From Limnomonas spitsbergensis (taxonomy: Eukaryota > Chlorophyta > Chlorophyceae > Chlamydomonadales): 64,000 nucleotides of DNA. Shown in pieces: positions 10,368-21,554 of the stretch. A model generated the notes under the pieces. That model saw only the letters and a list, made by a program, of their open reading frames with translations. It was not told the DNA's origin and ran no database searches. Position numbers and translations under genes: made by a program. Positions within the stretch are counted from its first letter, which is position 1, and the number at the start of each line of letters is the position of its first letter. The stretch spans positions 1,736,001 to 1,800,000 of the forward strand of contig JAYJMM010000038.1 in assembly GCA_037349105.1 (NCBI GenBank), written 5' to 3'.

Positions 10368-12669
10368 ATGCTGCGTTCTCGAGTTTTGACAAGCCGACCC
10401 CATAAAGTGACCCGAACATCTCGGCTGGTCTTGGCACCACCTTGTTTTCAACCCGATGGCAAGTCTGGTTCGCCAAGTGTGCCGTTCAACCGGAACTTGA
10501 AAGGGCCTTGCGTCGTTGACATCCATGGCAAGAGCGTTGGAAGCACGCGCATGGTTTCCGACAGCACCGGCTCGAGCATGCAGACTTACATGACCAGTGC
10601 CGCGGATCACTTCGCCAATATGGAGCTGCCCTTGGGAGGCAAAATGACAAAGATTGATGATACGCACCTCAACATGACAGTGCCCAGAATCGAGTTGTTC
10701 GACCTCTGGATCCAGCCTCGAGCTGTCGTCAAAGTGACGTGAGTCCCGTCGGAACATGCAACACCTAAAAGTTTATTTCAGGGTGACTCAGCTACACTTC
10801 CACTACATCGCAGCCTCTGGCTGGGGGTGCCTGGTGCAGCAACCCTGCTGCTTGCCTGCTTGGGCCACGGGCTGAAGGCCGGTCCAGCTTAGGTCCTCTG
10901 GCCTGCCAAGAGGCCTGCCAAACGTTTTTTGGTCTCGCGCAGGGGGGTCTGGCACTCTGGCACCACTGAAATAAACACTGGAGTTAACTTCCTCATCATG
11001 CACCCCAGGACCTGTCTAACATAAAGCGATTCTGTAAACAGGGGCTGGGTGAGGTTTTGATCCAGTCAATGGCTCTGACAGCATGGCTGAGAGTTCCCCT
11101 TACGGCTATTTTAAAGGAGGCATCCCGCATCCCCACCTGGCAGCCAGCCAGCCCAAAGGATTTGCAGAAGTGCTGGTTCCTTATACTTTACGATAGAGCC
11201 ATCTCATCTTCTTACATGCATGATACTCAGTACAACCGCACACCTACTCAGACGCATATGCACTAAATTTACAGCCTTAACCCTAACGTAACCATGTGCA
11301 CGATACTTCCAGTCTATCCCTAGTTCCATACTCCCATGCTCCCTGTGCAGGATACTTGAAGCACAAACCCTGAACCCTGTCCATGCTACTTTCAGCCAAG
11401 ACATTTATCTTGTGCAAGTTGCCTCCAGCTTTCCTGTGCGAGCTATTCCCAGCCTTAACACTAAAATTTATGCAGGCCACTTGCTGCCTAACCCCAAGTC
11501 CTGTGAAAGGGACTTCCAACCTTCATCGTGAACCCACTGCACCACCGCAAGCTACATCCAGACTTATCCATTAAACCCACATTTTTGCAGTCTGAGACCT
11601 AAATTATCGCAGCAAGCTTCCAGCCAAGACTTGGAACCATGAGCAGGCTTCTTCCTGCCTAACCCTAAACCTTGTTCACGTGTCTCCAGCCAATGGGTAA
11701 CCCATATGCAAGCAACTCCCTGTAAAAACTGCAAACCTTCCTCAGGCAGTCAGGCCACTCCCGCCTACACCCTGCACCCTAAACCCTGCACAGGCTTCTC
11801 CCCAACCGTCTAGAGGTGACCTCGACAACTGGGGACTGCGTCATGGATGGCTCTGAGCAGATCAAGAAGATGGGCCTGAATGAGCGTTATAACCTCGACG
11901 TCCGCATTATCCTGACATGGAAGGATGGAGTGTATCCCTCGACCATGGACACCAACGGTGCCATCAAGGTGCAAGTGAGTAGCCAGGCATGTAGGGACAT
12001 GGGATGGTGGCTTGCTGACATGGAAGGATAGAGACATAGTGTATACGACGACCATGGACAGCATTAGTGCCACCTAGGTGCAAGTGAGGCTGGTTGAGAA
12101 TCAGGACGCTGAGCGAATCGGTCATGCAGCTCAGCCACCTGGCTCCCTAGCCGAAGGACCAGGCTGACAGAGACGCGACATTGTGGCATGAGGACGGGTG
12201 CTAGGGTGAGGACCTTGACCGCGACTGAGCTGGAGTCCATAGATTCTGCTGTGTAAAAACAACAAAACCCCTCCAGCAGACTGCAGAGCCTGGAGGCAGC
12301 TTGTCACATGCACGGCACTAGGCTGGGTTGCATAGGGAGTCTGATGTGTCAGGGAGTTCTCTTATCTGCAACCGTCTGGCTGCTGCAGGTGGACGTGCCT
12401 GCACCGTTCTCTTTCCTGCCGAAGGGCGTCATCAAGGCGGCAGGCGACGCGGCGATGACGGCGACGCTGCGCATTCTTGTGGTGGGTGTTTTTTTTCCTG
12501 TTTGCACATGGATACATCTCTGTCTGATGCAAGCATTGAGCAGGAGACTCAAACACCTCTCATGATGCCCCACTCCCCACTGATGCATGCACAGACTGCA
12601 TTCCTGGACAGACTGTCCAAGGACTACGGCGTGTGGAGCCGCGCTCAGAAGGCCCCCCTTCAGATCTGA
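10368..12669 (+). CDS. DUF1997-like plastid-type protein, tandem copy 2
   Basis: Four exons: 10368-10738, 11794-11974, 12389-12481, 12595-12669; about 239 residues. The Arg/Ser-rich start (MLRSRVLTSRPHKVTRTSR) suggests plastid targeting. Shared blocks are SMQTYMTSAADHFANMELP, LGGKMTKID, VPRIELFDLWIQPRAV, LNERYNLDVRI, VDVPAPFSFLPKGV and FLDRLSKDYGVW. Exon 3 is exactly 93 nt, as in copies 1 and 3. The acceptor at 11793 was chosen because it restores phase and makes LLPNRLEVTSTTGDC line up with the matching stretch of copy 1. Intron 1 is over 1 kb, swollen by a MITE and telomere-like repeats, and intron 2 contains a damaged copy of the end of exon 2. Confidence 0.77.
10771..10980 (+). mobile_element. 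MITE with terminal inverted repeats in intron 1 of copy 2
   Basis: The left end GTTTATTTCAGGGTG is inverted at the right end CACTGAAATAAACACTG, giving a terminal repeat of about 13-17 bp (consensus CAGTGTTTATTTCAGTG). The core has GTGCCTGGTGCAG, GCTTGGGCCACGGGC and GGTCCAGCTTAGGTCC. Related copies are at 9563, 13481, 29484 and 57936, and inverted near 61940. No target duplication was confirmed. Confidence 0.7.
11270..11790 (+). repeat. Degenerate telomere-like repeats in intron 1 of copy 2
   Basis: CCTAACCCTAAA, CCCTAAACCCTG and related words recur every few tens of bases, mixed with a decayed unit containing TTCCAGCC. They resemble the C-rich strand of the plant/algal telomere repeat (CCCTAAA). 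Confidence 0.55.
12015..12085 (+). repeat. Duplicated exon tail plus 5' splice site inside intron 2 of copy 2
   Basis: Bases 12015-12085 repeat 11912-11981 (end of exon 2 and its donor), offset 103 bases. Shared words are CTGACATGGAAGGAT, GACCATGGACA, GTGCCA and GGTGCAAGTGAG. The copy carries an in-frame TAG and small insertions, so it looks non-coding, but the donor GTGAGG is kept. Confidence 0.85.
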
Positions 12670-13480
12670 GGCAACTCTTTCATACGGCACGTAGTGACAA
12701 AGCTGACGTGATAACAGCATGCAAGCTGCGTGTTGTGTTCCCCTCCTAGCTGCCAGGGTCACTTAGGGACTCAAGTGTCTTTCAGTTGTATTTCTCCTGT
12801 GTTCGTGCTTCCCAGCTTTTTCATCCAAATCAGGGAAGGTTTTAATTTCGATGATGCTCTATCTGCCTTACAAATACCTTTCCTCTGAACTCTTGCCTGT
12901 AGAGGCATATTTTGCTGGTTCCTACTGGGCACCACAATACCACATCACTGTGTTTCTGTTATTATTCATATTGCTTGGGCAGGTTCGGGAGGTTCCACTT
13001 TCACCCTCGCACCTGCCCATGTTTCGGTTGTCATCATCGCACTGCACTAATAAGCACTTGAGACTCGGTTCTGTGTCCTTTCAGCTTTGTGTCTTTTGTT
13101 GATTATTCATGATTCATGAACCTGCTCATGTGACGTGGCAGGTTCTTTCGTTCATTCTTGAATTCTGCAGTCACATAAAACTGTATGTACCCCTGTCCCT
13201 TACCCCTGTTTCCTCCCAACTCTTTAGTTAGGCGCTCACGCGGCCGAGCCTTTTTTTTAGCAGGGCCCAGAGGTGTAACGTCATTGACCCCTGTCCCGGG
13301 CATGCCATAATTGAGGGGGGTTCAGTCAACATTTTGGAATTTTCATCCCGAGAATGAAGTGTGGCACTATGGCATACCAATTGGACCTGTTAACATGTGT
13401 CCAAAACCTGAAGGCAACAGAAAGCCCACGTCGGTCTAGTTCAAGTCTAACTGCCACAATAGCCATGCATGCAAACATTT
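12670..13480. other. Intergenic stretch with a LINE 3' tail
   Basis: No gene. Bases 13214-13300 hold a LINE 3' end (GGCGCTCACGCGGCCGAG, GGGCCCAGAGGTGTAACG, then TCATTGACC) in + orientation. The rest shows nothing recognisable. Confidence 0.6.
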
Positions 13481-13676
13481 CACTGTTTATTTCCGGGGCG
13501 TATGGCTACGATTTTGCTTTATCACGGTCTCGAAGTGGGGAAGGGGGCTAGTTAAGCAAATTGTTCTGCTTGGGCCACCGGCCATAGACTGGTCCAGTTT
13601 GGGTCCCCATCAGCCCCAACAGTGGCTGCCCAGCAATCTACGGAAGGTGATCTGGTGGGCACTGAAAGAAACAGTG
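13481..13676 (+). mobile_element. MITE, GGCCTGGTGCAG family, with clear terminal inverted repeats
   Basis: The left end CACTGTTTATTTCCG pairs with the right end CACTGAAAGAAACAGTG (reverse complement CACTGTTTCTTTCAGTG). The core contains TGCTTGGGCCACCGGCC and GGTCCAGTTTGGGTCCCC. This is the best defined member of the family, at 196 bp. Confidence 0.7.
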
Positions 13677-13737
13677 ATGGCTTGTGGCTAAACTTGACTC
13701 TACGGTATCTGATGGTGGCCAGTATCTGGTGGTAGCC

Positions 13738-13806
13738 ACGACCTGCCTTAACATGAGGTATGGCCGCCAACTAGGAGTGTACCGCAGCCTCATGTTAGGG
13801 CAGGTC
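13738..13806. repeat. Long hairpin with a 19-bp stem
   Basis: GACCTGCCTTAACATGAGG is followed, after a loop of about 30 bases, by CCTCATGTTAGGGCAGGTC, its reverse complement with one mismatch. A minus-strand LINE tail (13799-13852, CGTTACACCTCTGGGCCC) abuts the right arm. Confidence 0.8.
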
Positions 13807-13852
13807 AATAACGTTACACCTCTGGGCCCGCTCAAAGCTCGGCTGCGTGGCC
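13799..13852 (-). mobile_element. LINE 3' tail fragment, inverted
   Basis: GTCAATAACGTTACACCTCT, GGGCCCGCTCAAAGCTCGG and CTGCGTGGCC are the reverse complement of the tail at 2588-2655. Confidence 0.65.
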
Positions 13853-14320
13853 AATGTGGCATTGGTGCTGCCGGATGCAACCGACGATATCGTACCCAAC
13901 GACCAGTTGAATGCAAAATTCTTACGTCATCCAACATGCTGCTTTCAGGTGGCTGCCTGCCTGGCACCAGTGCACCACTCATTCGAAACTCGTGCGATTG
14001 TGAGAGCCATGGGTGGGTCGCACGGGTGGCCACTTATGCGCAGGCATGCGTGTGAATCGACGTCCACAGACCTGCAGTCGGCATGGTCACCGCACACTGC
14101 GCAGCTGTCATGCGGCCAAACCCCGACCACACCCCAGAAATATGTGGAGGGCATGCGCCGATTCATGGAAACCAGGATCCCTCCATGGGATCTGCAGGCT
14201 ATAAACCAAATTCCTGGTTTAAAAAGAAATATTACCAAAGTACGTCCATACATCGCTGCTAGGTTACTTCACATTCCAGGGCACCGACTTCAAGCGTCTC
14301 CGCCAGCCCAATATAAAAGC

Positions 14321-16416
14321 ATGTTGTCCTCCATGAAGCGGTCCATGCGCACGCACCACAACGTGAAAAGCGAGCGGCTACACACTGCTTCGGCTCGTCA
14401 CCCCAGGACAGGTGCCTCAACTGTGCATTGCGCGGCAACATCGAAGCCGCTGACGGGGGGCTGCATCGTGAGAATGAACGCCCTAACTTCCAGCAAATGT
14501 ACTGTGAAGACGACGCCAGAGGCCGGCCTCCAGGAATATATGTCCCATGCTGGTGAGTGTGTGGATCTTAATAATGTCCATATGAGAGTCTGAGAGTTTT
14601 GTCCAAAATAATTGTAGGGCACACATTCACGCATGCTGCTCGCTTTCACTAGGCCTACTCCCGGGCAGTGAAGACCCTCCTACAGAACTTTCGAAGGAAT
14701 ATTCTGGAATGGCACACAATGCTGCCATGAGCAGCAGGTCATGAGGCGAGCCCTCGGCTACGACATGTGTTGTAGTAGCTCTGATGGTCAACGTGCAAGC
14801 ATGGAGCAACCTGTATGCACTTGTGATTCATCATTAGTGCAATTGGGAAAGCTCCACAAGCCACAGAACTTGCATGCCTCAACTTCAAAAACTGAAAAAC
14901 TGAAACGAAAAATCATGCACGCAGCCGAAAACTTTTCGAAGATCGATCTGCCCATGGGTGGCAAGGTCTCTAGCGTGGACCAGAGGCACATAGAGCTGAT
15001 CATCCCGCGGATCCAGTTGTTTGACGTGTGGCTGCAACCCCGAGCACTATCAGCCTTGAGGTGCGAGGATTGCCTTGCAGAATATTCACTGGGCAATACT
15101 TCTTGAGCTGTATCATCCCGTGATATCATCCCTAGGCCAGACAATTGGCCAGTCTCAAGGGGCCTGACCCTGCATCTTCGCCCCATGGAATGTCCACACT
15201 CCTTACTCATTTATCTGACCAACAAAGATACATCAATTGCAGTATAACGAAGCAGTGACAGTGGGAAGTAGGAAGCAGTGTCAACTCAAAAACTCATTTT
15301 TTCACACTTTGCTGCACAAGGCCCACTGGCCATGTTGGGTCACCTTAAAGAGGCAAACTGGGGTACAGGGTCATGGTCCTAAACCAGAATAGCATAATCC
15401 CTGTCTCTATGTTGGCGCACAGACACGCAACTGGGACGTAACACAGGTATCCTTGCTGCTATGCCCGTCCGCAGTGTTTTCCCAGGGAGAATCCTGTTGA
15501 CCTCCACAACGGAGGACTGCCAGCTGGATGGCTCTCACCATGTGAAGCATTTCAAGCTGGATGAGCGCTTCAACGTCAACGTTGTGATGAAGTTCGCGTG
15601 GCAGAACAATGAAGCTGGAGGGAACTCTGCCTCATCATCCACGATATTTGCAAATGGGGACATCAAGATTGAGGTGAGTTGAAAGCAGAAGTGTATGAGG
15701 CGTATTTGTCCAGTGCTGTTTAGGTGACCCAGGTGCAAGCCAAGTCTGACTTGGTCCCTAGTTGTGGATGGCTAAGAGAGAAAGAAAACTACGGCCCTAC
15801 GGCGCGTAAGGTTGAGAAGGGCCTAAGCCGCATCTGTGCCGTTACCATCATAACAAAAGAAATGGTGTACAAGCTACGATGGCTTGCGCTTCCGGTTATG
15901 TTTTCCTATGGTATTGAAGTAGCCTCAGAACCTAGTGCAGGCCCATGACCTGGGCATTCAAGCTGCCTGCACGCCACATTTTGACCCTCCACTTGTTTCT
16001 GCCCTCGAAGGTGGACATCCCCCCACCCTTCTCCTTCATCCCAAAGCCTTTGCTGACATCGACGGCAAACACAGCCTTGTCGGCCTCGCTGTCGTTGCTC
16101 ACGGTGAGGACCACACTCGGGACTGTTTTTACACTCTGCCACTCCAACATGATATATTTACATAATTGAAACTTGCAGTATGTACCCCTTTTCTGCCAGC
16201 CTTGACAAAATTGTGACTGCTTAACAGTTGCAACCCCAACCCAGCACGCTGCACACATGGGGCTGTTTATGTAAAATGGCGATTAAACTTCCTGCGCTCT
16301 TTTCCTCACTTGTGCAGGATGCCTTCGTCAAGCGGTTAGCTGAGGATTACACAGCTTGGGCTGACAGTCCTGAGCTGCGGTCACGGCGCCTGCAAGCTGC
16401 GCAGGTGTTAGCTTAG
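14321..16416 (+). CDS. DUF1997-like plastid-type protein, tandem copy 3
   Basis: Five exons: 14321-14552, 14925-15060, 15475-15673, 16011-16103, 16318-16416; about 252 residues. The basic start (MLSSMKRSMRTHHNVKSER) suggests plastid targeting; the ATG at 14333 is an alternative. Shared blocks are LTGGCIVR, LQEYMSHA, AENFSKIDLPMGGK, IPRIQLFDVWLQPRAL, LLTSTTEDCQLDGS, LDERFNVNV, VDIPPPFSFIPKPL and FVKRLAEDYTAWA. Copies 1 and 2 encode the first two blocks in a single exon; here they are split by a 372-base intron inside the conserved HA-A-E stretch. The protein also carries a longer middle (about 10 residues after FAWQ) and a longer C-terminal tail than its neighbours. Confidence 0.75.
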
Positions 16417-17398
16417 AATGCAAAAATTGCGGAGTATGAAGACCCCTTTGCACAGCTGGCATGGACTGTAGAAGTGAGTTTTGTTGTTGTCTGGTGTGCA
16501 TGCAACAATATGGAATCAGACCATCAAAAATTATGACAACAAGAGGTCCACACTAAGAATCTTACTGCCTTTGGCCCATGTCACATCTTCTGGAGGCCAC
16601 AATTCAATCACTGTGTACCTTCCCTTGGCACAACACGCCTAGCTAGTGATGTGCGACACCAGGGCATGGGCATAGACGTGAGACTCGGGCTCATCCCCTT
16701 GGTGAACAAGAGCCATTCCGCTGATTCTGATTTTCTAGTGACAAAATGACATATATTGATGCTTGCCTTGTAGCTTCTCCAAGGAGGGAGAAATGTAGTG
16801 GACACCTTGTTGCTTCATTTTATACATGCACACTTGAAGGGCTAAGCCCTATGTATACAAAACTTTTTCCTCTGACATCATGAAGGTGGCTTGTGTGTAC
16901 TGCTTTCTTAGTGGCTGGGTTGACTTGCTGAGACCTGTACTGATGATGACATTTAGTTCACACCATTTCTTGTTCGAGTATTGTACATATATGTGGATAA
17001 AAAGATTGTGTTTTTTCAACTTCTGATATTTCAATTTCCAATGATGTAAATCGTATGCTACTTTGAATAGATATATGATGGTTCCATTGAAGTACAAAGT
17101 GGAGGACAAGTGAACTATTCAAGGATGTTGATTTGATTTACTGTATCAGCACAGGCTGACGTCTGAAACAGGAACATCATCTCTACAGGTCTTCCTTGAA
17201 TGATTTATGAGGTGTGAGCAAAGTACGTGCATTATGCACACGGTATGCTCGTTCCACGCTTATGAGATTAGGTGTTCGGACATGGTCAGTAGCGTGTCAC
17301 ATTGTCTCACCATGTCGAAACATTGGTACCTCATGAATCAGTACACACAACAGGTGAAGTAGAGTGCTGGGTAACTTCTGCAACCTGTTTAGGGTTTC
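16417..17398. other. Intergenic stretch, nothing recognised
   Basis: No ORF with recognisable features; a TGTAA at about 17045 is far from the upstream stop. Confidence 0.5.
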
Positions 17399-18672
17399 GG
17401 TGCAGAATTATTGGAGAGGGGAAATGGTCTAGTGGTATAATGTGGGTGGCATCCATACCCAGAGGTTGAGTGACCGAATCCGGCACACGATCTTCTCTCT
17501 CCCCCACCTAGAACATTGGTTTCCATGTTCCTGATTCACATAGGAGGATGGCATGGCTGCAACAGGGAAGTCACAGCCGCTCGGCGGCCGACCAGAATGG
17601 TAAAAACAGAAATATGGCCGATCGCCCCGCTAGGGGCGACTCGGCGGTGGTCGAAAGAAAAAGAAAGGAAGCTCGGCCGTAGGCAGGCCGCAGCCGAAGG
17701 CTGTGGAGGGGGGGTTCGGCCGAAAGTAGGCCATATTAGGCCTCTTTGAATTCGTGTTCGGCTACCATTGGTTAATATTCAACAGCAATCGACCTATCGA
17801 AGATTGTCCCACGACCAGGCCCACGCTCTCCATTTCAAAAATCGGCGGTGAAGCGACCACTCCGACAGATATGTGACTTGCGCAACCATGCCGAGGGAAT
17901 TTTGGAGAGCTTCCTTGACGGAAATTTTGCTTGGTTCAATAGCTTTCTTGCGATAAAACGTTGCAGCTCAACGGCCATGTGTCGACGAAGGTATGACGGG
18001 ATTTGTGCGTGCCAAGACGTTTCCAACATATTCAAAATTCAGCACGCACAAAACAGCTCACGGCGTATTCGACTGTAAGCGGAGAACATCGAGATATGGA
18101 GCAAACGAAAGCTCTTCAGCTAAGCAAAAGAATGTCGAGGCAGCTCATGCTGCCCGGACGACTGTGGAAAGTTAAAGCCGTGCGTATAAGACATGCATGT
18201 TTCGGACCCATTCCAAGCGGTATACCAGCTCATCTCGATTTCTCTTTCGTGGCTGGACGGAATCCACCTATTTTAGCACGGACCCTTCACATTCGTATGC
18301 GAAGCAATTGTAATATCTGCCATGGAGCCGAGGTGCCATGTTGGGACATGTTGCACCCAGATTAACACCGCCGAAAAAAGTATGGGTCCAGTCGTGGGGA
18401 CAGCCAAAAAAAGTGTCCTCAAGGCCGAAGAAAAAATAAGATCGACTCGGCTGAACAGTGAAAACCAAAAAATATTACGGCCGACCAAATTCGGACGGCC
18501 GGCCGACCGAATTGCTGAAGGCAGTTCGGCTTCGGCCGAGTAGAATTTGAAAGTCCATAACTACCCTGGGCTGCACCATGGCGCAGGCTGTGCATGGTAG
18601 CTGGAATTGAGCCTAGTCATTCCCTACCAGCCCCACGTGGCCGAGCGTTCAGCAGGGCCCAGCAGGTATGCA
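17399..18672 (+). mobile_element. tRNA-headed SINE with LINE-like 3' tail, interrupted by a later insertion
   Basis: The head has a polymerase III A-box-like word TGGTCTAGTGG (17425-17435) and a B-box-like word TGACCGAATCC (17471-17481) about 35 bases apart, as in a tRNA gene. The arms no longer fold well and the anticodon loop is degenerate. The body (17510-17562, continued at 18569-18650) matches 1555-1700. The end, GTGGCCGAGCG with GCAGGGCCCAGCAGG, resembles the 3' tail of the local LINE. The element is split by the hAT-like insertion 17563-18568. Confidence 0.65.
17563..18568. mobile_element. Non-autonomous hAT-like DNA transposon, 1006 bp
   Basis: It starts CAGGGAAGTCACAG and ends with the inverse of CAGGGTAGTTATGG. 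It is flanked by near-identical 8-bp direct repeats: GGCTGCAA (17555-17562) and GGCTGCAC (18569-18576). An 8-bp target duplication with CAGGG ends is typical of hAT elements. The subterminal regions are packed with CGGCC/GGCCGA words on both sides. No transposase ORF is visible. The empty site can be read in the related SINE copy at 1555-1700, which is continuous there. Confidence 0.78.
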
Positions 18673-19404
18673 CTGTTCTAAACTGTTAGTCGCCACTAAC
18701 CTCACAAACAACTACATCCCTACATAGTAATGCACTGCACGGTGCAGTGCCACCCATATAATGTTTTTGTGGCCGATTGGCTATGTCAGCCTCTCGATGC
18801 ACTCATAGCACCCAGCCACCCACCCACCCACCCAGACACTCGCAGCTGCTGATTTTGATACACCTAGCTTGGCCAGGCCGCAGTTGAGCAGCCCAACGTC
18901 CCCAGCCGGCTCAGGGGTCACCAGGTTCGAGAGGTCTCAGGATTCAGGACAGGCTGGTCGACAGGCATGGCAGTACACTGTACCTTTGGGTGGCTTACGT
19001 GGGAGAGAGGGGTAAATAAAATATCAGGCCTCCCATGTTTTCAAGGGGGACAAGTGGAAGAGGGGTTAGAGTGCGGCAGAGGTGACAGGGCAGTATAAAC
19101 CCGCCAAGCAAGTGTGTGCAAGCTTTGAACTTGCAACATCGCAGTTTGGAGCTTCCAGGTGCTCGACACTAAAACAAGAAATCGATCTTCGCAGGCCGCA
19201 ACCAGATTGGACAGTACCTCCACCTTATCAAAAAACAAAAAATAAATGCGACACAAGTATGCAAACCTTGCGAAGACATGTAATAATGTGGTGAGAAAAA
19301 ATTGAGAGTGAAAAAGGAACCAGGGGGATTTTTAGTATATGTATATTCGAATGTAATACGGTACCTTTTTTACGTCTGTCATACCGTATTATTATTATTA
19401 TTCC
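18673..19404. other. Intergenic stretch with simple repeats
   Basis: Contains a (CCCA)n tract near 18817-18835 and an (ATT)n tract at 19389-19401. No gene. Confidence 0.5.
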
Positions 19405-20241
19405 ATGCACATGGGCCACATGGCAATTTGGAACACGCGGTCCGAATGGGCCTTTCACACTAGTTTCCCCTCACCTTACATTTTAAATGCAGCCTTTACT
19501 TACTGGTTCCAGTCCACGGCGGGTGCCGTGCTGGCGCAAGCCAAGAGCCACACTAGTCAGAGGGAGTGTGCTTGTGTGCGCATCAATTTGCGACTGCGGC
19601 TTGGCGCGATCAGCACTGCTGATACCAGAGGACGGCGCAACGGTCAGCGGCGACAGGCACGCTGCTGCCAGCGGTGTTGGGCACGGGGGGATAGCGAGCA
19701 GGTAGAGGATGCGCTGCATGTGTGCTTCCAGTGCCATAGTGTCAGGGAGCAGTTACGGGAGCGGGGGTGGGCAGGTCCTCCGGGCGCTGCCACTAACTTC
19801 CACCAGTTGTACCAGGCTGAGCATGGGTGGGACGCACTTGCTTTTGTGGACTGTGCTGTGGGCATTATTGAGGGTTAGTCTCCAGGGTTTCTGAAGCCGA
19901 TGTCGTTGGCCTTTCCGGCCTTCTCTTTCGGTCATTTTTTCCCCTTTTTTTTGCCCCCTTTTTAGTTTCTTCTCTTCTCCCTTCTGATCAGTGGGGCACC
20001 CTCGCGGCCAAGCAGGGGTGGAATACTCTTGCTTTTCTGGACTTATCTTTTCTTAGAGGCTCTGTTGAGGGCTAATCTCTAGTGGAACTCAGGTGTTGGA
20101 CTTGGTCTTCTTTGCCTTCCCGGCCTCTCCTTTTGTTCCTTTCCCCCTCTCTTCCTTTTCGTTCCTTCTTTACTCCCTTCCGAACAGTTGGGCGCCCACG
20201 CGGCCGAGTTTGAGCGGGCCCAGAGGTGTAACGTTGTTGAC
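19405..20241 (+). mobile_element. LINE relic: C-terminal end of ORF2 plus 3' UTR
   Basis: An open frame ending at 19878 carries a Cys/His cluster (CCQRCWARGDSEQVEDALHV, then CFQCHSVREQLRERGW), the pattern found after the reverse transcriptase domain in many non-LTR ORF2 proteins, and finishes GWDALAFVDCAVGIIEG. The RT and endonuclease domains are missing, so the copy is 5' truncated. The 3' UTR (19879-20241) ends GGGCCCAGAGGTGTAACG and holds a second, decayed copy of the ORF end at about 20015-20075. The start codon at 19405 is only the first ATG in the remnant. Confidence 0.65.
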
Positions 20242-21554
20242 GTACTGGTAAGTTCTCCATGCTTATCTCAAAGATTTACACAGACATGTTGTCTAACATA
20301 TTTTATCAATTGCCCCGTCTTGATCTCTTCTAGCAGAAAAGCGCTGTGCCGCGATAGCTCTGAAATGGATACATTATAAGTTTATTTCATCGGCAGTGTT
20401 TCTGAGGAGCGCATAATTTTCCTTAACACCTGTCCCGGTCTCAGCCTATACGTTGCCCTTCGTCCTGATCTCCTCAAAATTGAAGGTCTTACAGTTTCCG
20501 ATCTCCACAAAGATTCTCCCGCTTGACTGCTGAGGTTGACCCCATGAGCTGCACGGTCTACATGGGCTTATAAAAACTCCCCTAGCCCCACCTCCACACC
20601 CACAGTATAACATGCCGTCTGTCCATGCCGAAACGAGGCTGAGACAGAAGGGCCATTATGACTCCTTGCTGAATGCTCTTGCTCTGAGACAGAAATGTTG
20701 CGGGGTCTGTGAGGAGCAAAGGGCCCCCCATGATTAGGCTGGGTCGATCTCCACCATCTGCATACATAGCTTAAGTGTTGTGCATAACATACCGGTACAG
20801 GTATATCTGTTACTTTTCAACCTATTTGATCCTTCAATTTTGACAAGTTCAGTACCTGCAACTCCTAGAAGTGCTGTGCATTCCTCGTGTTTTCTTGGTG
20901 TCCAACTGTGAGCCCCAATTCTGCCATCCCCTGCCACCATTGGGCATTGGCCAAACATCCAAAGATAAATCCTGATTGATTTGTGAACTGAAGTTTAAAT
21001 CGTGTTTGAAAAAAGTACTGTATGTGCGGAACTGTCTATGGCCGGAGCCCTGAGCTGCATGCCATGTGGGGGAAGATGCAGCAGAGCTGATACAACGATC
21101 CCTGCCTTATTGACCCCCGACTCCCGCCCTGTTAGCAGCCGCAAATTCTCCTGGCTGACTTTCACCATGAGCTCACACAGCTGTTATTTTGCTTGAACTT
21201 TAAAAAGTATGAAGCCGGCCGCCCAATCCCTAGAAAGCCTGTGCCATGCTGAGTTTTCTCCAGAGAAAACTCTCTGGTTTTCGCATTGTTGCATGGACCA
21301 CCCGCACCCGGCATGTGGCTCTCACACATACATCCCACATGAAAGCTTGGAAAGGGCTCTACGTGCTGGCTTTCTTGAAAATATAAAGTTCGGCCGTGAT
21401 ACATATACATGTTTTCGATCTCAATTGACCCCCGCTGACAAGGACAACCGAACCCCGGACAAGGAACCGCGCAACAAATCACACTGGGCCCTTCCCGACC
21501 TGCATCTCACTAAGTCAGGGCCCTCGCGGCTATCAGGTCGACGCTTTTTGAAAC
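20242..21554. other. Intergenic stretch upstream of the 633-aa gene
   Basis: No gene recognised. AATATAAAG at about 21380 is a weak TATA-like word for the gene starting at 21555. Confidence 0.45.

Noticed and set aside
17420..17490. Functional tRNA gene
   Set aside because: A and B box-like words exist, but the acceptor and T arms do not pair and the loop lacks T33; it is better explained as a SINE head.
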